Below, piece by piece: positions 1 to 10,867 of a DNA stretch of 64,000 bases. The notes beneath the pieces are model-generated. The model did not search any database. It worked only from the letters and a program-made list of their open reading frames with translations, and was not told where the DNA came from. Numbering within the stretch: the stretch's first letter is position 1; the number at the start of each line of letters is the position of its first letter. This stretch comes from Amoebidium appalachense (lineage: Eukaryota > Ichthyosporea), in assembly GCA_963693365.1 (NCBI GenBank), contig CAVNZM010000006.1, forward strand, positions 6,634,001 to 6,698,000, in the 5' to 3' direction. The position numbers and the translations under genes were made by a program.

Positions 1-53
1 ACTCACTCACTCATTCACACAAGCACACAGAGGCACGTCCGCACACACACACA

Positions 54-126
<73 letters not shown>

Positions 127-186
127 CCCCGTCCCCCCCCTCCCCCCCCCCCCCCCCCCCCTTCTCTTTAGCGCACACGCACACGC

Positions 187-220
<34 letters not shown>

Positions 221-333
221 CGTACCCCCCCCCCCCCCTCCCCCCCTTCCCCCCGTCCACCCCCTCCCGGTCTCTCCCGCTCTTTCCCCCACTCTCATCT
301 GCATCTCACTCTTCTGCCCTATCTGGGTGGTAG
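1..333. repeat. Intron end with (CA)n and poly-C, upstream of the first USP exon
   Basis: This stretch holds a (CA)n tract at about 50-124, a second at 178-220, and C tracts at 138-161 and 223-255. It ends at the acceptor TAG (331-333) of the first visible USP exon. It is the 3' part of an intron whose start lies outside the window. No coding signal was seen; the Cys-His and Val-Cys frames are translated repeats. Confidence 0.8.
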
Positions 334-1314
334 CGTACGAGAGTGAGTTTTGATATACGTGCATTGGGATATACAGAATATCTACAGGGAGAACACAAGT
401 ACTTCTGTGACAAATGCTGCAGCCTGCAAGAGGCGCAGAAAAGGTGTGTGGTTGTGTGGATGGATGTGTGCATGTGTGTGTGTGTGTGTGTGTGTTTGTG
501 TGTGTCTGTGTGTGTGTGTGTGTGCGCGCGCGTGTGAGTGTGTGTGTGTGTGTCCTTGTGTCACACATACGTGTGTGTGTTCGTGTGCCAGTGCATGTGA
601 GTGCGCATATGAGTATATGTGTATGCCTATGTATGGGTGCTCCGCATGTGTGTTTGCTTGTGTGTGTGTGCCTGCGTCTGTGCGCACATGCGTTCTTTGA
701 TTCCTGCAGACCTGTATGTTCGGATTTTGCCTCCTGAGCTGGTTGAGGGAAAAAGGGAATGCGTAGGGGTTGTGGAGGGGGGTGGGGATGGGAGGCGTGT
801 GTGTGGGGGGGGGGGGGGGGGGGGAGGGGGAGGGGGGGGGTCTATATGGTTCTATATATATAGTCAAGGACTCCCATTAGATATTCCCTAAGATGTTAGT
901 TTTTAACTCTTCGGATTCCTCAACTCCCTGTATAAAAAGGCCCAAAGATATTTAAGAGGCAACCAACAAAGTATGCCAGAAAAGTATTCATGTGAATAAT
1001 ACAGGTAGTCACAACAATGCCCATGAGAATATCCCTGCGAATATCCAACGAATAGTCACTCTGAATTTTCATTGTTCATTGGTTAACGCGGGTCCCTCAG
1101 AATGAGAATAAAGAAACTGCCGCCTATCTTGGCGCTACATCTAAAACGCTTCAAGGTATGTTTTCCCCCCATACCCCCCCCCCCCCCCACACCCCCATCG
1201 CCGCCCCGCAACCCACCCATCCCCCCTCCCTCCCCCCCCTCCCCCCCCCCCCCCCCCCCTCCAAACACACACACACATACACACACCTCTTTATGTTGAA
1301 GGTGATGCTTACCC

Positions 1315-1345
<31 letters not shown>

Positions 1346-1463
1346 AAAAAAAAAAAAACCTTAGATTTTGCAGGGTGTGTACACACACACACACGCGCGC
1401 GCGCGCACACACACACACACACACATACAGACACACACACACACACACACACACAGTATACAT

Positions 1464-1494
<31 letters not shown>

Positions 1495-2571
1495 GGGTCC
1501 ACATCAACCACTTAGTAGATGAGAGTATGTGTGTGGATGGAGCTTATTGATGTGTCGAAGGTGTTCTATACACAATATATGGTTACGATTTCCCGAATAT
1601 CTGAATTGAAAACCCAGGTAGAAAGTGCTTCGTGCTTGAATGTGTGGGTATGGGATTCGGAAGTCAAACACAAAAGCTGGTTTAGGCAGTGTCTCATACA
1701 TGTGTTGGTAAATCATCATTGGGCTTGACCCCAAAATCCGGTTAAAAAGTGCTTTCATGCATGAAAGTGTGGGACTGATGTCCGATGGCCTAACCCAAAA
1801 ATACCCAATTTTTACTTGCAGTACATTGAGGAGCTACAACGGTACAAAAAACTTTCCTATCGAGTGGTATTCCCCATGGAGCTAAAACTGTTCAATACGG
1901 TATTTATCTCCCCTTCCCCCTCCTCCCCCCCCCCCCACCCTACCCACCCTCCTCCTTGCCTGATTCCCCTCCGCTCACCAGCATTCTCCCCCCCCCCCCC
2001 CCCCCCTCCCCACCGACAGCACCCATTCCTTTTCTCTTCCCTCCTTCGCTCCCGCCAACCCTTCCCTTGGTTCTTAACTGCAAACCCCCCCCCCCCCCCC
2101 CCCCCTTTGCCCGCCTCCCTTCTTCTCCCTCCTCCGCCCATGTGTATCGGCAGGCGATTGTTGTTTCATCTGAAAGCCATATATGGACTATCTGCAACCC
2201 CCCCCCCCCCCCCCCCCCCCCTTCCTCCATCCCCCCGTGCATGTTTATTTTTTGGTTTCATGCCTTTTGCCTTAAACCGCATCATATATACATCTACTAC
2301 CCTATCGTCTATAATTCAATCACCTACCCCCCCCCCCAACGAGCACCCCCAACCCTCTCGGCCCCCATCTTCTCTAAGACAGTCTCCACCCCCGTGGTTT
2401 CTTCCTACTACATGTACATCCTCCTCTCCATCTCCCCTTTCCCCCACAAATACACAGACAACCCCGCCCTCCCCCCCCCCCCCCCCCCCCCCCCCGGTCT
2501 CCCCCCCCCCCCAAAAAAAAAAAAGAAAAAAGAAAGGAAAAAAAAGTGAACACACACACTCATGTGCGCGT

Positions 2572-2665
<94 letters not shown>

Positions 2666-2973
2666 CAAACATAAAAAAGTACTCGACTTACACAAATTCC
2701 ACTCACCCTCAAACTCCCTTCCGCTGGCTGCCCATTCTAATCCTTCAACTCTCCCTACATCACCCTCCCTCTCCATCCCCTCCCCCTGCCCCCCATTTCC
2801 CCCTGCCTATCCACACACACACACACCACCTGTCCTCTTGCCGCCATCACAGCTCCCCGCTGCATGTGTCTGACCCCCCCCCCTCCCCCGCCTCCCCCCC
2901 CCAGTCTGATGATGCTGAGAATCCAGACCAGATGTATGATCTATTTGCGGTTGTTATCCACGTAGGAAGGTTT

Positions 2974-3019
<46 letters not shown>

Positions 3020-3206
3020 CCCAACCAACCAACCTACCAAACCACATCCACCACCAACACCAGGGAAAGAAAAAAGTTGGGGAAAGAAAGGAGGAAAAAC
3101 ACCCCCTCGTTCCCTTCCTACGTGCCGTTCCCTTCCTCTGTGAGGGATCTTGTATACAAGACTACACGTCGACTCGAATACCCCCCCCCCCCCCCCCCCC
3201 CTGGAG

Positions 3207-3237
<31 letters not shown>

Positions 3238-3430
3238 CCCTCCCTTGGCAAAAAAAGAAGAAGAAAAAAAACAGTTCCCCACCTTACCTTCAGCATCAGC
3301 CTTTCCGACATCTAGATAAGGATCCCTTCTTCTTCGTCTTTGGTTTCTTCTTTCGGCGCTTGCTGTTTCTAACACCTTTCATCCACCCACGTATATCCAC
3401 ACCCACGCACACGCGTGTGCGCGCGCGCGT

Positions 3431-3501
<71 letters not shown>

Positions 3502-4466
3502 CACCGATGTAGTGGGCCCAACCACGGGCACTACATCAGCATCGTCAAGAGCTACGACTGTTGGCTGATATTTGATGATGACATTGTCGAGGTATGTGCA
3601 TATGACCCCCCACCCCCCGTTGGTGCGCTCAACTCCCGTTTGTCTCTAGCTTTTCGATTCCCCCCCCCCCCCCCCCCCCTTGTTGATGCTGCTGTCTGAG
3701 TTGGAGCGTCGTATATACGCGGGCTAAGGGGTCGAAACTCAGACGCAATTGATGACTTGGGTCCTCCCTGAGGATGGGCTCTGCTTATGACGCATACTGT
3801 GCACATGGCTGATGTTGCATACTTGAATGTTTGCCTTTGCATGTGTCCTGCACCATGCTTCTCGTCGTGTATGCGTACTTCGTACCGTTTTCCGCATTCA
3901 AAACCCCCCCAGTCTTCTTTCAGAGGTGTCCTTTCAGGACAGACCACTGTGTGGAGACCGCTTTACTTCCATGCAACCGGGCATGGTTGCTCTGTGTCGT
4001 GCATCTGTAAGCACATACGCATTTTTCGCTGCACTGCATTAGTTTGCACACACATCTGCACCGTTTTGCTCACATTGCTTGCATAAGCAACCCTGCTCGT
4101 CTTTGATCAAGACGGGTTGACCCGCCCAAGTTCAGTTGATGCTGCTGTCTGAGTTGGAGCGTCGTATATACGCGGGCTAAGGGGTCGAAACTCAGACGCA
4201 ATTGATGACTTGGGTCCTCCCTGAGGATGGGCTCTGCTTATGACGCATACTGTGCACATGGCTGATGTTGCATACTTGAATGTTTGCCTTTGCATGTGTC
4301 CTGCACCATGCTTCTCGTCGTGTATGCGTACTTCGTACCGTTTTCCGCATTCAAAACCCCCCCCCCCCCCCCCCTTTGTTTCCCCCTTGCTCTCTCCCCC
4401 CTCCCCACCACCTCCCCCCCCCCCACTCCTCCGCCCACCCACCCCCTTCCCTGTCTCTCCCTCTTC

Positions 4467-4506
<40 letters not shown>

Positions 4507-4515
4507 CGCGCGCGT

Positions 4516-4581
<66 letters not shown>

Positions 4582-5335
4582 TCTTTCCTCTCTCTCTCTC
4601 TATTTCTCTATCTCTCCCCCCCTCCCCCCCCCCCCCCCCCCCCGCGCTCCCTCTTTCTGTGTGAATCTATCTCCTCCTGCTCGCCCCCTCTCCCCCCCTC
4701 TCCCCCTCCCCCACTCCCCTGCCCCCGCTGGGCTACTCCCCACTCCCCTGCCTCCTTTCCTCCTCCAACCCGCATTTTTGCGGCACCACACCATACACAC
4801 CCAACTTCTGTGTTTCAAATAGTGACATCGAAAGAATACAACAGTGGTGGGCAAAAATGCAGTGATCAGGAAGTCACAGGGGGCACCGGGGGGAGGGGTA
4901 GGGGAGGGAGGAGGGGGAGTGGGGGGGGGGGGGGGCGGAAACCGGCAGGTAATAGAGAAAATGAGTCAGGCCGGAAGTTTAGACGGTTTGGTGCCCTGCA
5001 AAAAATGAAGTAGGCTGGTAAGGGTAATGCTACCCCCCCCCCTCCCCCCCTCTTCCCGGGGCAGCCGGGATACACCCATACAAAACGAAATAACCCATGC
5101 AATCGTGTACACGTGCAGATGTGACACCCGACTCGGATGTATTCATGCACTCTTGCGCACGCACATGCACATATTTAACACCAGCACTACACCCACCACA
5201 CCTACACCTACAACCAGATCCCACACGTACACCATATACACTCGTACACAAACACAAACCCCATGCACATACACACACACCCAAACGTACACCCATATGC
5301 ACACGTACACATTCACACGTGTACACTTCTGCCTC

Positions 5336-5377
<42 letters not shown>

Positions 5378-5787
5378 ACCCACCCACCCCCAACACACAG
5401 ACACACACACACCCCTCCCACACACACCCACACACACCCACATACACGTACACACACACACACGTATACACCTACACAAACACACACACACGTGTGCGCG
5501 CACGCACACACGTACATAGCTGATGGATGAGCGAGGGATCCAATCGTTCTTTGGAGCCTGCCACGACAGAGACAATGCGCAGAGTAGTGAGTCGGGGTAC
5601 ATCCTCTTCTACCAGGCACGATACACAACAACCCCGGTGCACCACACTCTCAGCGGGGTGTTTGCAAATGCAAAGGTGTGTGTGTGTGTGTATCTTTTTT
5701 TGGGGGGGTTTTGTTGTTTGTTTGTTTGTTTGTTTGCTTATTGTTTGTTTCTTTGTTTTTTGTTATCATCACTCTTTCTACAAGTTT

Positions 5788-5828
<41 letters not shown>

Positions 5829-6007
5829 GGGGGGGGGGGGGGGGGGGGGGGGGTTGTTTGTTGTTTGTTTGTTTGTTGGCTTGTTTGCTTGCATGTTTGT
5901 TTGTTTGTTGTTATTACCTTTTTTCCTGCTTTCTGGTTTAGCAGTCCCCCCCCCCCCCCCCCCCCTCCCTTTTTTTTTTTTCTTTTTCTTTTTCTTTTTA
6001 GGCGAAG

Positions 6008-6045
<38 letters not shown>

Positions 6046-6080
6046 GTGTCCACCATACTGTTATTCCTTTCTTTTTTTCT

Positions 6081-6113
<33 letters not shown>

Positions 6114-6437
6114 TGGGGGGGGGGGGGGGGGGTCTGACTACACCACCACCCCAGTATATCACGCACGGCATGTTAGTAAAGGTATGTGTGGCGCATGCTC
6201 CCCGTTTTTTCTTTTTTTCCCGTGTATTTAGGTGTGTGTTATTTTTCTATCTGTTTGATTCCAAATTCACCACCCTCCAACACATACATACCCCCCCCCC
6301 CCCCCCCCCCCACTGGGGGCCTCAACCCCCCCCAAAAAGGAAAGAAAGAAAGAAAGAAAGAAAGAAAGAAAAGTGCGCACACAAGCACACACACACACAC
6401 GAGCACGCACACACACACACACACACACACACTCTCT

Positions 6438-6494
<57 letters not shown>

Positions 6495-6555
6495 TCTCTC
6501 TCTCTCTTTCTCTTTCTCCCTCCCCCTCCCCCCTCTCTCTCCCTCTCTATCTCTT

Positions 6556-6591
<36 letters not shown>

Positions 6592-6826
6592 AAAAAAAGA
6601 AAAGGCAAAGAATAAATGGCATGTGTCAGCTTCTCTTCACTTCTTGCCTTTGGTACGCGAATTGATGGCTTTGCCTTTACTTAAAACTTGCATAGGGGCC
6701 AAGGAAGTTCACACACTGACGGGGGGCAAGCAGGAGAAAGAGGATGAGCCGGCATCTCAGTCAACCAGCATGGCAAGGTGTGTGTGTGCGTGTGTGCGCC
6801 ACGGTGTGTGTGTGTCTTCAAAAACG

Positions 6827-6859
<33 letters not shown>

Positions 6860-7439
6860 AAGTGGTTTCGGCTGCCGTATGTGTACAGTCAGAAACACAA
6901 ACTACGGTAAGACAGTATATTCAGCAAACCATGTTAAAACACCGTTATACTTTGCTTGCTTCATTACCATTTGGTCAGCTAATCATTTTATTTGCCTCAC
7001 CAACAGAGACCCCTCGCTCGGGAACCGGCCAGCAGGGAGCAGTAACGGAGCAAACGCCGGGTATGCATTTTTTGTTTCTAGAAATCTACCCCCTCCCCCC
7101 TCCTCCCCCCTCCCCCTCCCACCCCCCGCCCACCCCTCTCCCCCCCACACGCAAGAGCACCTTCATGGACACGTGCACAGCACACACTCATGATGGTACT
7201 TGTAGGGGGCACCCCCGGTTGGACACATGCACAAACACAAATGCATGCATGTCTGTGCGCACGTAGGCACACACACACACACACAAACCGTGGCACTCAC
7301 AATCATTTTCGCGCACACATGCACACACAGGCACTCCCAACCACGTGCCAACCACGTGCCTGTGCATTGGGCACGCATTTGAAAGCCCGTGTGAAGCTGA
7401 AGAGAGTAGGCGAAGAAATAGAGTTGTTGCTGGGTGGTA

Positions 7440-7490
<51 letters not shown>

Positions 7491-8203
7491 TGTGTTTCTG
7501 TGTGTGTGTGCATGTTTGTTATAACTTTACTGTATTATCGTAGCTTGGTTGTTTTAATCGTGTACAAATGTGCTCTGGAGTGTGTGTGTATGTAGGTGTG
7601 CATGGGTGTGCGTGCGTGTGCGTGTGTGTGATGTGTTGTTGTGTGCATGCTTGTGCGCGCGCGTGTGTGTGTGTGCGTGTGCGCGTGCGTGCGTGTGTGT
7701 AATTTATTTTTTTTTGTTGTGTGTGTGTGGGGGGGGGGGGGGGGGGGGGGGGGTTGAGGGAGAGGGGGGTGGGGGGGATGGGTATTTTTTTTCCCCGCTC
7801 GATTGTCAACATAGAAGCATGAATGCCGACACTGAATAATAACTATTCTGCAGCTTGCAGTCAACGAGCCACCCAACACATGTCTGATATGGAGGTCAAG
7901 GGCGAGACAGGGACCAATGGTTGGCTGGAAGGGGGTTGGAATGTAGAGCTGCTGTGTCCTTCTTTCTCCTTGACTTCTTCTAACAGATTGCCTTTGTTTT
8001 ATTCTCCGAAATGTCGTCTAGGCCTTGTGATAGGTATTTGGTATGTTGTCTGTAGCGGAGAGGGAGGGAATGGGCTTGGTTGTGGTGATTTATACAGAAA
8101 TGCAGAAAATGCTGTTCCCCTTTCATGTTCTTGTCGTCTATCGTTTTTTTTTCCCCTCTCCCCCCCCCCCCTCCCCCCCCCCCCCTCCGAATCCCCATTG
8201 TGA
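334..8203 (+). CDS. USP12/USP46-type ubiquitin carboxyl-terminal hydrolase (5'-partial)
   Basis: Cysteine protease of the USP (C19) family that removes ubiquitin; USP12 and USP46 are activated by WD40 partners in animals (family knowledge). Exons that keep frame: 334-443, 1101-1155, 1822-1899, 2905-2969, 3513-3591 and 5520-5675. Together they encode the second zinc-finger CxxC (CDKC), the LALHLKRFK core, LSYRVVFP, the catalytic-His box [10 protein letters not shown] and the Asp box FDDDIVE, ending in [10 protein letters not shown] where animal USP12/46 stop. The catalytic Cys exon lies left of the window. Here the frame continues into a C-terminal extension: exons about 6133-6181, 6696-6777, 7007-7060 and 7861 onward, low-complexity and Ser/Gly/Glu-rich. 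The acceptor of the 6133 exon is unclear, since only a G run precedes it. The end is tentative: the last exon reads to an in-frame stop at 8203 but may splice earlier. The core is secure; the tail is inferred. Confidence 0.88.
444..1100 (+). repeat. USP intron with (GT)n at its 5' end
   Basis: The intron starts GTGTGTGG and runs through (TG)n-rich sequence to about 690, then a G tract at 806-840. From 850 to 1100 it is ordinary unique sequence ending CCCTCAG. No gene was seen inside. Confidence 0.7.
1156..1821 (+). repeat. USP intron with poly-C, poly-A and (CA)n
   Basis: Contains C tracts (1177-1260, 1312-1335), a 23-base A run (1336-1358), (CA)n at 1380-1455 and a G tract at 1479-1497. Unique sequence at 1500-1821 ends TTACTTGCAG, a good acceptor. 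No coding signal. Confidence 0.7.
1900..2904 (+). repeat. USP intron, poly-C rich, with a 90-base (CA)n tract
   Basis: Many C runs (1989-2006, 2085-2105, 2200-2221, 2470-2495) serve as pyrimidine-rich sense sequence. (CA)n lies at 2573-2663. The intron ends CCCCCCCCAG. The long frame that crosses it (Pro- and His-Thr-rich) is not a protein. Confidence 0.7.
2970..3512 (+). repeat. USP intron with C tracts and terminal (CA)n
   Basis: C tracts at 2979-3016, 3181-3200 and 3208-3234. (CA)n at 3430-3498 sits directly before the acceptor GATGTAG. No gene inside. Confidence 0.7.
3682..3910 (+). repeat. Family A intronic element, tandem copy 1
   Basis: Unique-sequence element of 229 bases, identical over its full length to 4135-4363. 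It contains TGAGGATGGGCTCTGCTTAT near the middle and ends GCATTCAAAACCCCCC. Related copies lie in introns of the PPR, Pol iota and BTB-WD40 genes, always in the sense of the host gene. It is non-coding. Confidence 0.85.
3911..4134 (+). other. Unique spacer between the two family A copies
   Basis: 224 bases without low-complexity runs, ending ACCCGCCCAAGTTCA. An AG preceded by TTCTTTC lies near 3921 but no in-frame exon fits the USP alignment, so I treat it as intron. Confidence 0.5.
4135..4363 (+). repeat. Family A intronic element, tandem copy 2
   Basis: Exact second copy of 3682-3910, offset 453 bases, followed by a longer C tract (4357-4374). Zero differences mean either a very recent duplication or an assembly artefact. 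Confidence 0.85.
4364..5519 (+). repeat. Rest of USP intron: poly-C, (CA)n, (CT)n
   Basis: C tracts, (CA)n at 4470-4503 and 4518-4577, and CT-rich sequence at 4578-4700. 4800-5040 is purine-rich unique sequence. A 36-base C tract lies at 5339-5377, then CA-rich sequence leads to the acceptor ACATAG at 5519. Confidence 0.65.
5676..6132 (+). repeat. USP intron: TTTG repeats, T and G tracts
   Basis: Starts GTGTGTGTGTG, then (TTTG)n-like sequence, a T run at 5788-5819, and G runs at 5828-5853, 6009-6043 and 6115-6132. Unusually, a + strand intron here carries long G runs. The last G run abuts the next coding stretch without a visible AG. Confidence 0.6.
6182..6695 (+). repeat. USP intron: (GAAA)n, (CA)n and (CT)n
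   Basis: Contains C tracts (6291-6311, 6557-6579), (GAAA)n at 6341-6370, (CA)n at 6382-6432 and (CT)n at 6433-6545. Ends TTGCATAG. Confidence 0.6.
7061..7860 (+). repeat. USP intron with (GT)n near both ends
   Basis: Pyrimidine-rich 7086-7150, (CA)-rich 7200-7330, (TG)n at 7443-7488 and 7575-7700, and a G tract at 7729-7753. Ends CTTGCAG, giving a phase that matches the preceding exon. Confidence 0.55.
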
Positions 8204-8491
8204 ATGTTGTGACATGCGGGCATACACGTACGAATGTGCAGTCAGAGCATATTGTAACCTTGCATGCATGTTTGGATGCCCAGTCCTTTCCACCATTCAT
8301 TTATGTTCAAGGAATTTGTTGTACATGTTCTCATTCACACACACCCCCTACACACACACAACCATTCATATACATGGATACACGCGTGCGCATACACACA
8401 TACAAACAAGCGCGTGCGCACGCACACACACACGCAAAAGCACACAGCGGGCAGTGCCCGTCGCGCGCGCGCACACACACACACACACACG

Positions 8492-8525
<34 letters not shown>

Positions 8526-8737
8526 TGGGATTGCAAAACGTGAATCTGGATGGCACTGCTCAGAGTGTGCACGGAGATTCAGAACACTTTTCGAATGTCT
8601 TTTAGGATGTGTCGGTACTCATGACACTTTAAACTGCAGCATTAAAGAACGGTACAAGAAAAACCTGATGCTAAAGTGAGCATTCTTGTACATCCTCTCC
8701 CCACACAGAAAACTCACCTACTTGAATTCCGGGACTG
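8204..8737 (+). other. 3' flank of the USP gene
   Basis: Unique and CA-rich sequence with mixed (CA)n/(CG)n at 8395-8524. A frame at 8520-8605 could be a last exon but has no clear acceptor. ATTAAA at 8641 is a possible poly(A) signal. No independent gene seen. Confidence 0.4.
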
Positions 8738-8921
8738 GGCTATCGATCCTCCCGGGCCTTAGGCCTGGATCGTATATAACCAACTGCGGTGTAATTCTTT
8801 CCCTCCTCCCGCAGAGGCCGCGAGGATCATCTATGATCAACTGCGGGGTCGTTATTTTTTCCCTCCTCCCCCCAGAGGCCAGGATCGTAACTATTATGAT
8901 GAACCGCGGGGCCTTTTATTT

Positions 8922-8958
<37 letters not shown>

Positions 8959-9230
8959 CCCCGAGGCCAGGATGATCGTATATCATCAACTGCGAGGCAG
9001 TTATTTTTCCCTCCTCCACCAGAGGCCAAAATCATGTCATCGGATAATTAAAATTGTGGGGTCGTTACTTCTTCCCTTCTTCCCGGCGGCAAGAGGCCAG
9101 AATCGTGTATGATCAACTGTGGGGCCGTTAATTTCCCCCCAGGGGCCGGATAGCACATGATAAACTGCGGGGCGGTATTTTCGCCCTCCCCGTCGGCATG
9201 ATCGTGGTGCAATCGCCGCTGCATTTATCA
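8738..9230 (+). repeat. Satellite array 1, ~65-70 bp unit, about 7 degenerate copies
   Basis: Each unit carries GAGGCCAGGATCGTATATGA, ATCAACTGCGGGG and a TTATTTTTCCCTCCTCCC block. One unit contains a C tract (8925-8955). The GATCATATATGATC-type core and the AACTGCGGG block also occur, inverted, in array 2, so the arrays are related. Confidence 0.8.
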
Positions 9231-9261
9231 GCAATTTCAATGCTGTGCCTGCAGGTGAATT

Positions 9262-9575
9262 TTTTTTTATTTAGTAATGACTTTATTGATCTTCCCTTCA
9301 AAATAGACGCAATCGAGCAATCACAGATCTCTCAGTGGGAAGATACAAAAATCGTTCTCTCGAATACTCAGTAGATAACCACTTAGATAATCATACACTT
9401 GAGAAAACTCGTTAAACAGACGTGGCTTTAACAGATAGTCAATAGGCGTAATATCAGGATAAAAAATTTTCCCGGCAATAGCCAGGTCCCCAGATTCGAA
9501 CCAGGTGCATCCTGTGTCGGAGGCTAGGAGCTTACCCATATGGAAATTTCCACCTTCGCCACCCATGAAATAATT
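9262..9575 (-). mobile_element. tRNA-derived SINE with a LINE-type 3' tail
   Basis: Read on the minus strand it starts with a tRNA-like head. Box A-like TGGCGAAGGTGG (9550-9561) matches the pol III box A consensus at 11 of 12 positions. Box B GGTTCGAATCT (9492-9502) follows about 48 bases later. The body from about 9460 down to 9262 is homologous to the last ~200 bases of the LINE at 12395-12590 (shared CCTGATATTACG, ATTGACTATCTGTT and ATCAATAAAGTCATTA blocks) and ends in an A-rich tail. SINEs that borrow the 3' end of a partner LINE are an established class. No clear target-site duplication was found. Confidence 0.78.
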
Positions 9576-9784
9576 CTGGAATTTTCCAAAATTATCCACT
9601 TTCCAGAGTTTGGCGACAGATCTATATGAAATGATTTCTGGAACATTCCAGAAATATCTAATTCAGGAATTTGAATAGCGAAGAATATCACTGAAAAAAT
9701 ATGCATTTTCAGCTGTGAATTCTGGACATTTCCGGAAACGTTGAGATATGGAAATTTCCGGGAATCATTTCCTGATATTCCCTT
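9576..9784. other. Spacer between SINE and array 2
   Basis: AT-rich, with several short TTCCRGAAAT-type palindromic pieces (TTCTGGAACATTCCAGAAAT near 9640). No coding potential; probably decayed repeat. Confidence 0.4.
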
Positions 9785-10867
9785 CAACAGGCGGCGTGAA
9801 AAAAATTTCGGCCAATAAAATCATGCCCGCAGTTGATCATATATGATCCTGCCCTTCAGCAGGCGGCGTGAAAAAAGATGTCGGCCAATAAAATCATGCC
9901 CGCAGTTGATCATATATGATCCTGCCCTTCAGCAGGCGGCAGGAAAAATTATGTCGGCCAATAAAAGCATGCCCGCAGTTGATCCTATATGATCTTGCCC
10001 TTCATTAGGCGGCATGAAAAAAGATGTCGGCCAATAAAATTATGCCCGCAGTTGATCATATATGATCCTGGCCTTTAGAATAGGCGGCGCCGTGGAAAAA
10101 GATGTCGGCCAATAAGATTATGCCCGCAGTTGATCATATATGATCCTGTCCTTCAGCAGGTGGCGTGAAAAAAGATGTCGGCCAATAAAATCATGCCCGC
10201 AGTTGATCATATATGATCATGCCCTTCCGCAGGCGGCGTGAAAAAAGATGCCGGCCAGTAAATCATGCCCGCAGTTGATCATATATGATCCTGCCCTTCC
10301 GCAGGCGGCGTGAAAAAAGATGTCGGCCAATAAAATCATGCCCGCAGTCGATCATATATGATCCTGCCCTTCAGTACAGTCGGCGTCCGCGAATAAGAGA
10401 CTCCACGAATAAGAGATCTAGCGCTACCAAAGTTGGGGGGACAATTCTATGACGTCATAGTTTATTATAGAGTGACGTCATTTCTCATATTTGAGAATAA
10501 GATACTTTAGCGTTACCCCCCGTGGAGGGAGTCTCTTATTCGTGGACGCCGACTGTAGACGGCATGAAAAAAGATGTCGGCCAATAAAATCATGTCCGCA
10601 GTTGATCATAGTAGGCCACGTGAAAAAAGATGTCGGCCAATAAAATCATGCCCGCAGTTGATCATATATGATCCTGGCCTTTAGATTAGAGTAGGTGGCG
10701 TGAAAAAACATGCCGGCCAATCAAATCATGCCCGAAGTTGATCATATATGATCCTGCCCTTCAGTAGGCGGTGTGAAAAAAGATGTCGGCCAATAAAATC
10801 ATGCCCGCAGTTGATTATAAATGATCCTTGCCTTCAGGGTAGGCAGAGGGGAAAAACGTGCCGGCCA
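9785..10867 (+). repeat. Satellite array 2, 72-73 bp unit, about 13 copies, interrupted by a MITE
   Basis: Unit landmarks are GGCGGCGTGAAAAAAGATGT, CGGCCAATAAAATCATGCCC and GCAGTTGATCATATATGATC. Successive GGCGGC starts at 9790, 9862 and 9935 give the period. The core GATCATATATGATC is a perfect palindrome. Copies are about 90% alike; one stretch (10560-10625) is truncated. Confidence 0.92.
10377..10555. mobile_element. 179-bp MITE with ~30-bp inverted termini and TA duplication
   Basis: The left end reads CAGTCGGCGTCCGCGAATAA. The right end reverse-complements to the same sequence with one change (A for G after GTCC), and pairing continues through GAGACTCC. TA flanks both ends (10375-10376 and 10556-10557). 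TA duplication and CAGT termini fit non-autonomous Tc1/mariner-type elements. The body has two TGACGTCA-like palindromes and no ORF. It sits inside array 2 between units. Confidence 0.88.

Noticed and set aside
1816-3315. 499-codon + strand open frame
   Set aside because: It contains two true USP exons, but most of it is Pro and His-Thr from C tracts and (CA)n. Splice sites at 1899/2905 and 2969/3513 remove the rest.
3911-4086. Exon between the two family A copies
   Set aside because: A TTTCAG acceptor and an open frame exist, but nothing matches USP12/46 between FDDDIVE and the next exon, and the direct join 3591/5520 is in phase.
9475-9575. Functional tRNA gene
   Set aside because: Box A and B are present, but the stems do not form a clean cloverleaf and the sequence runs into a LINE-type tail; a SINE head is a better reading.
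9785-10867. Possible CRISPR or replication-origin iterons
   Set aside because: The 72-73 bp units are contiguous, diverged and linked to SINE/LINE/MITE insertions; a eukaryotic satellite explains them.
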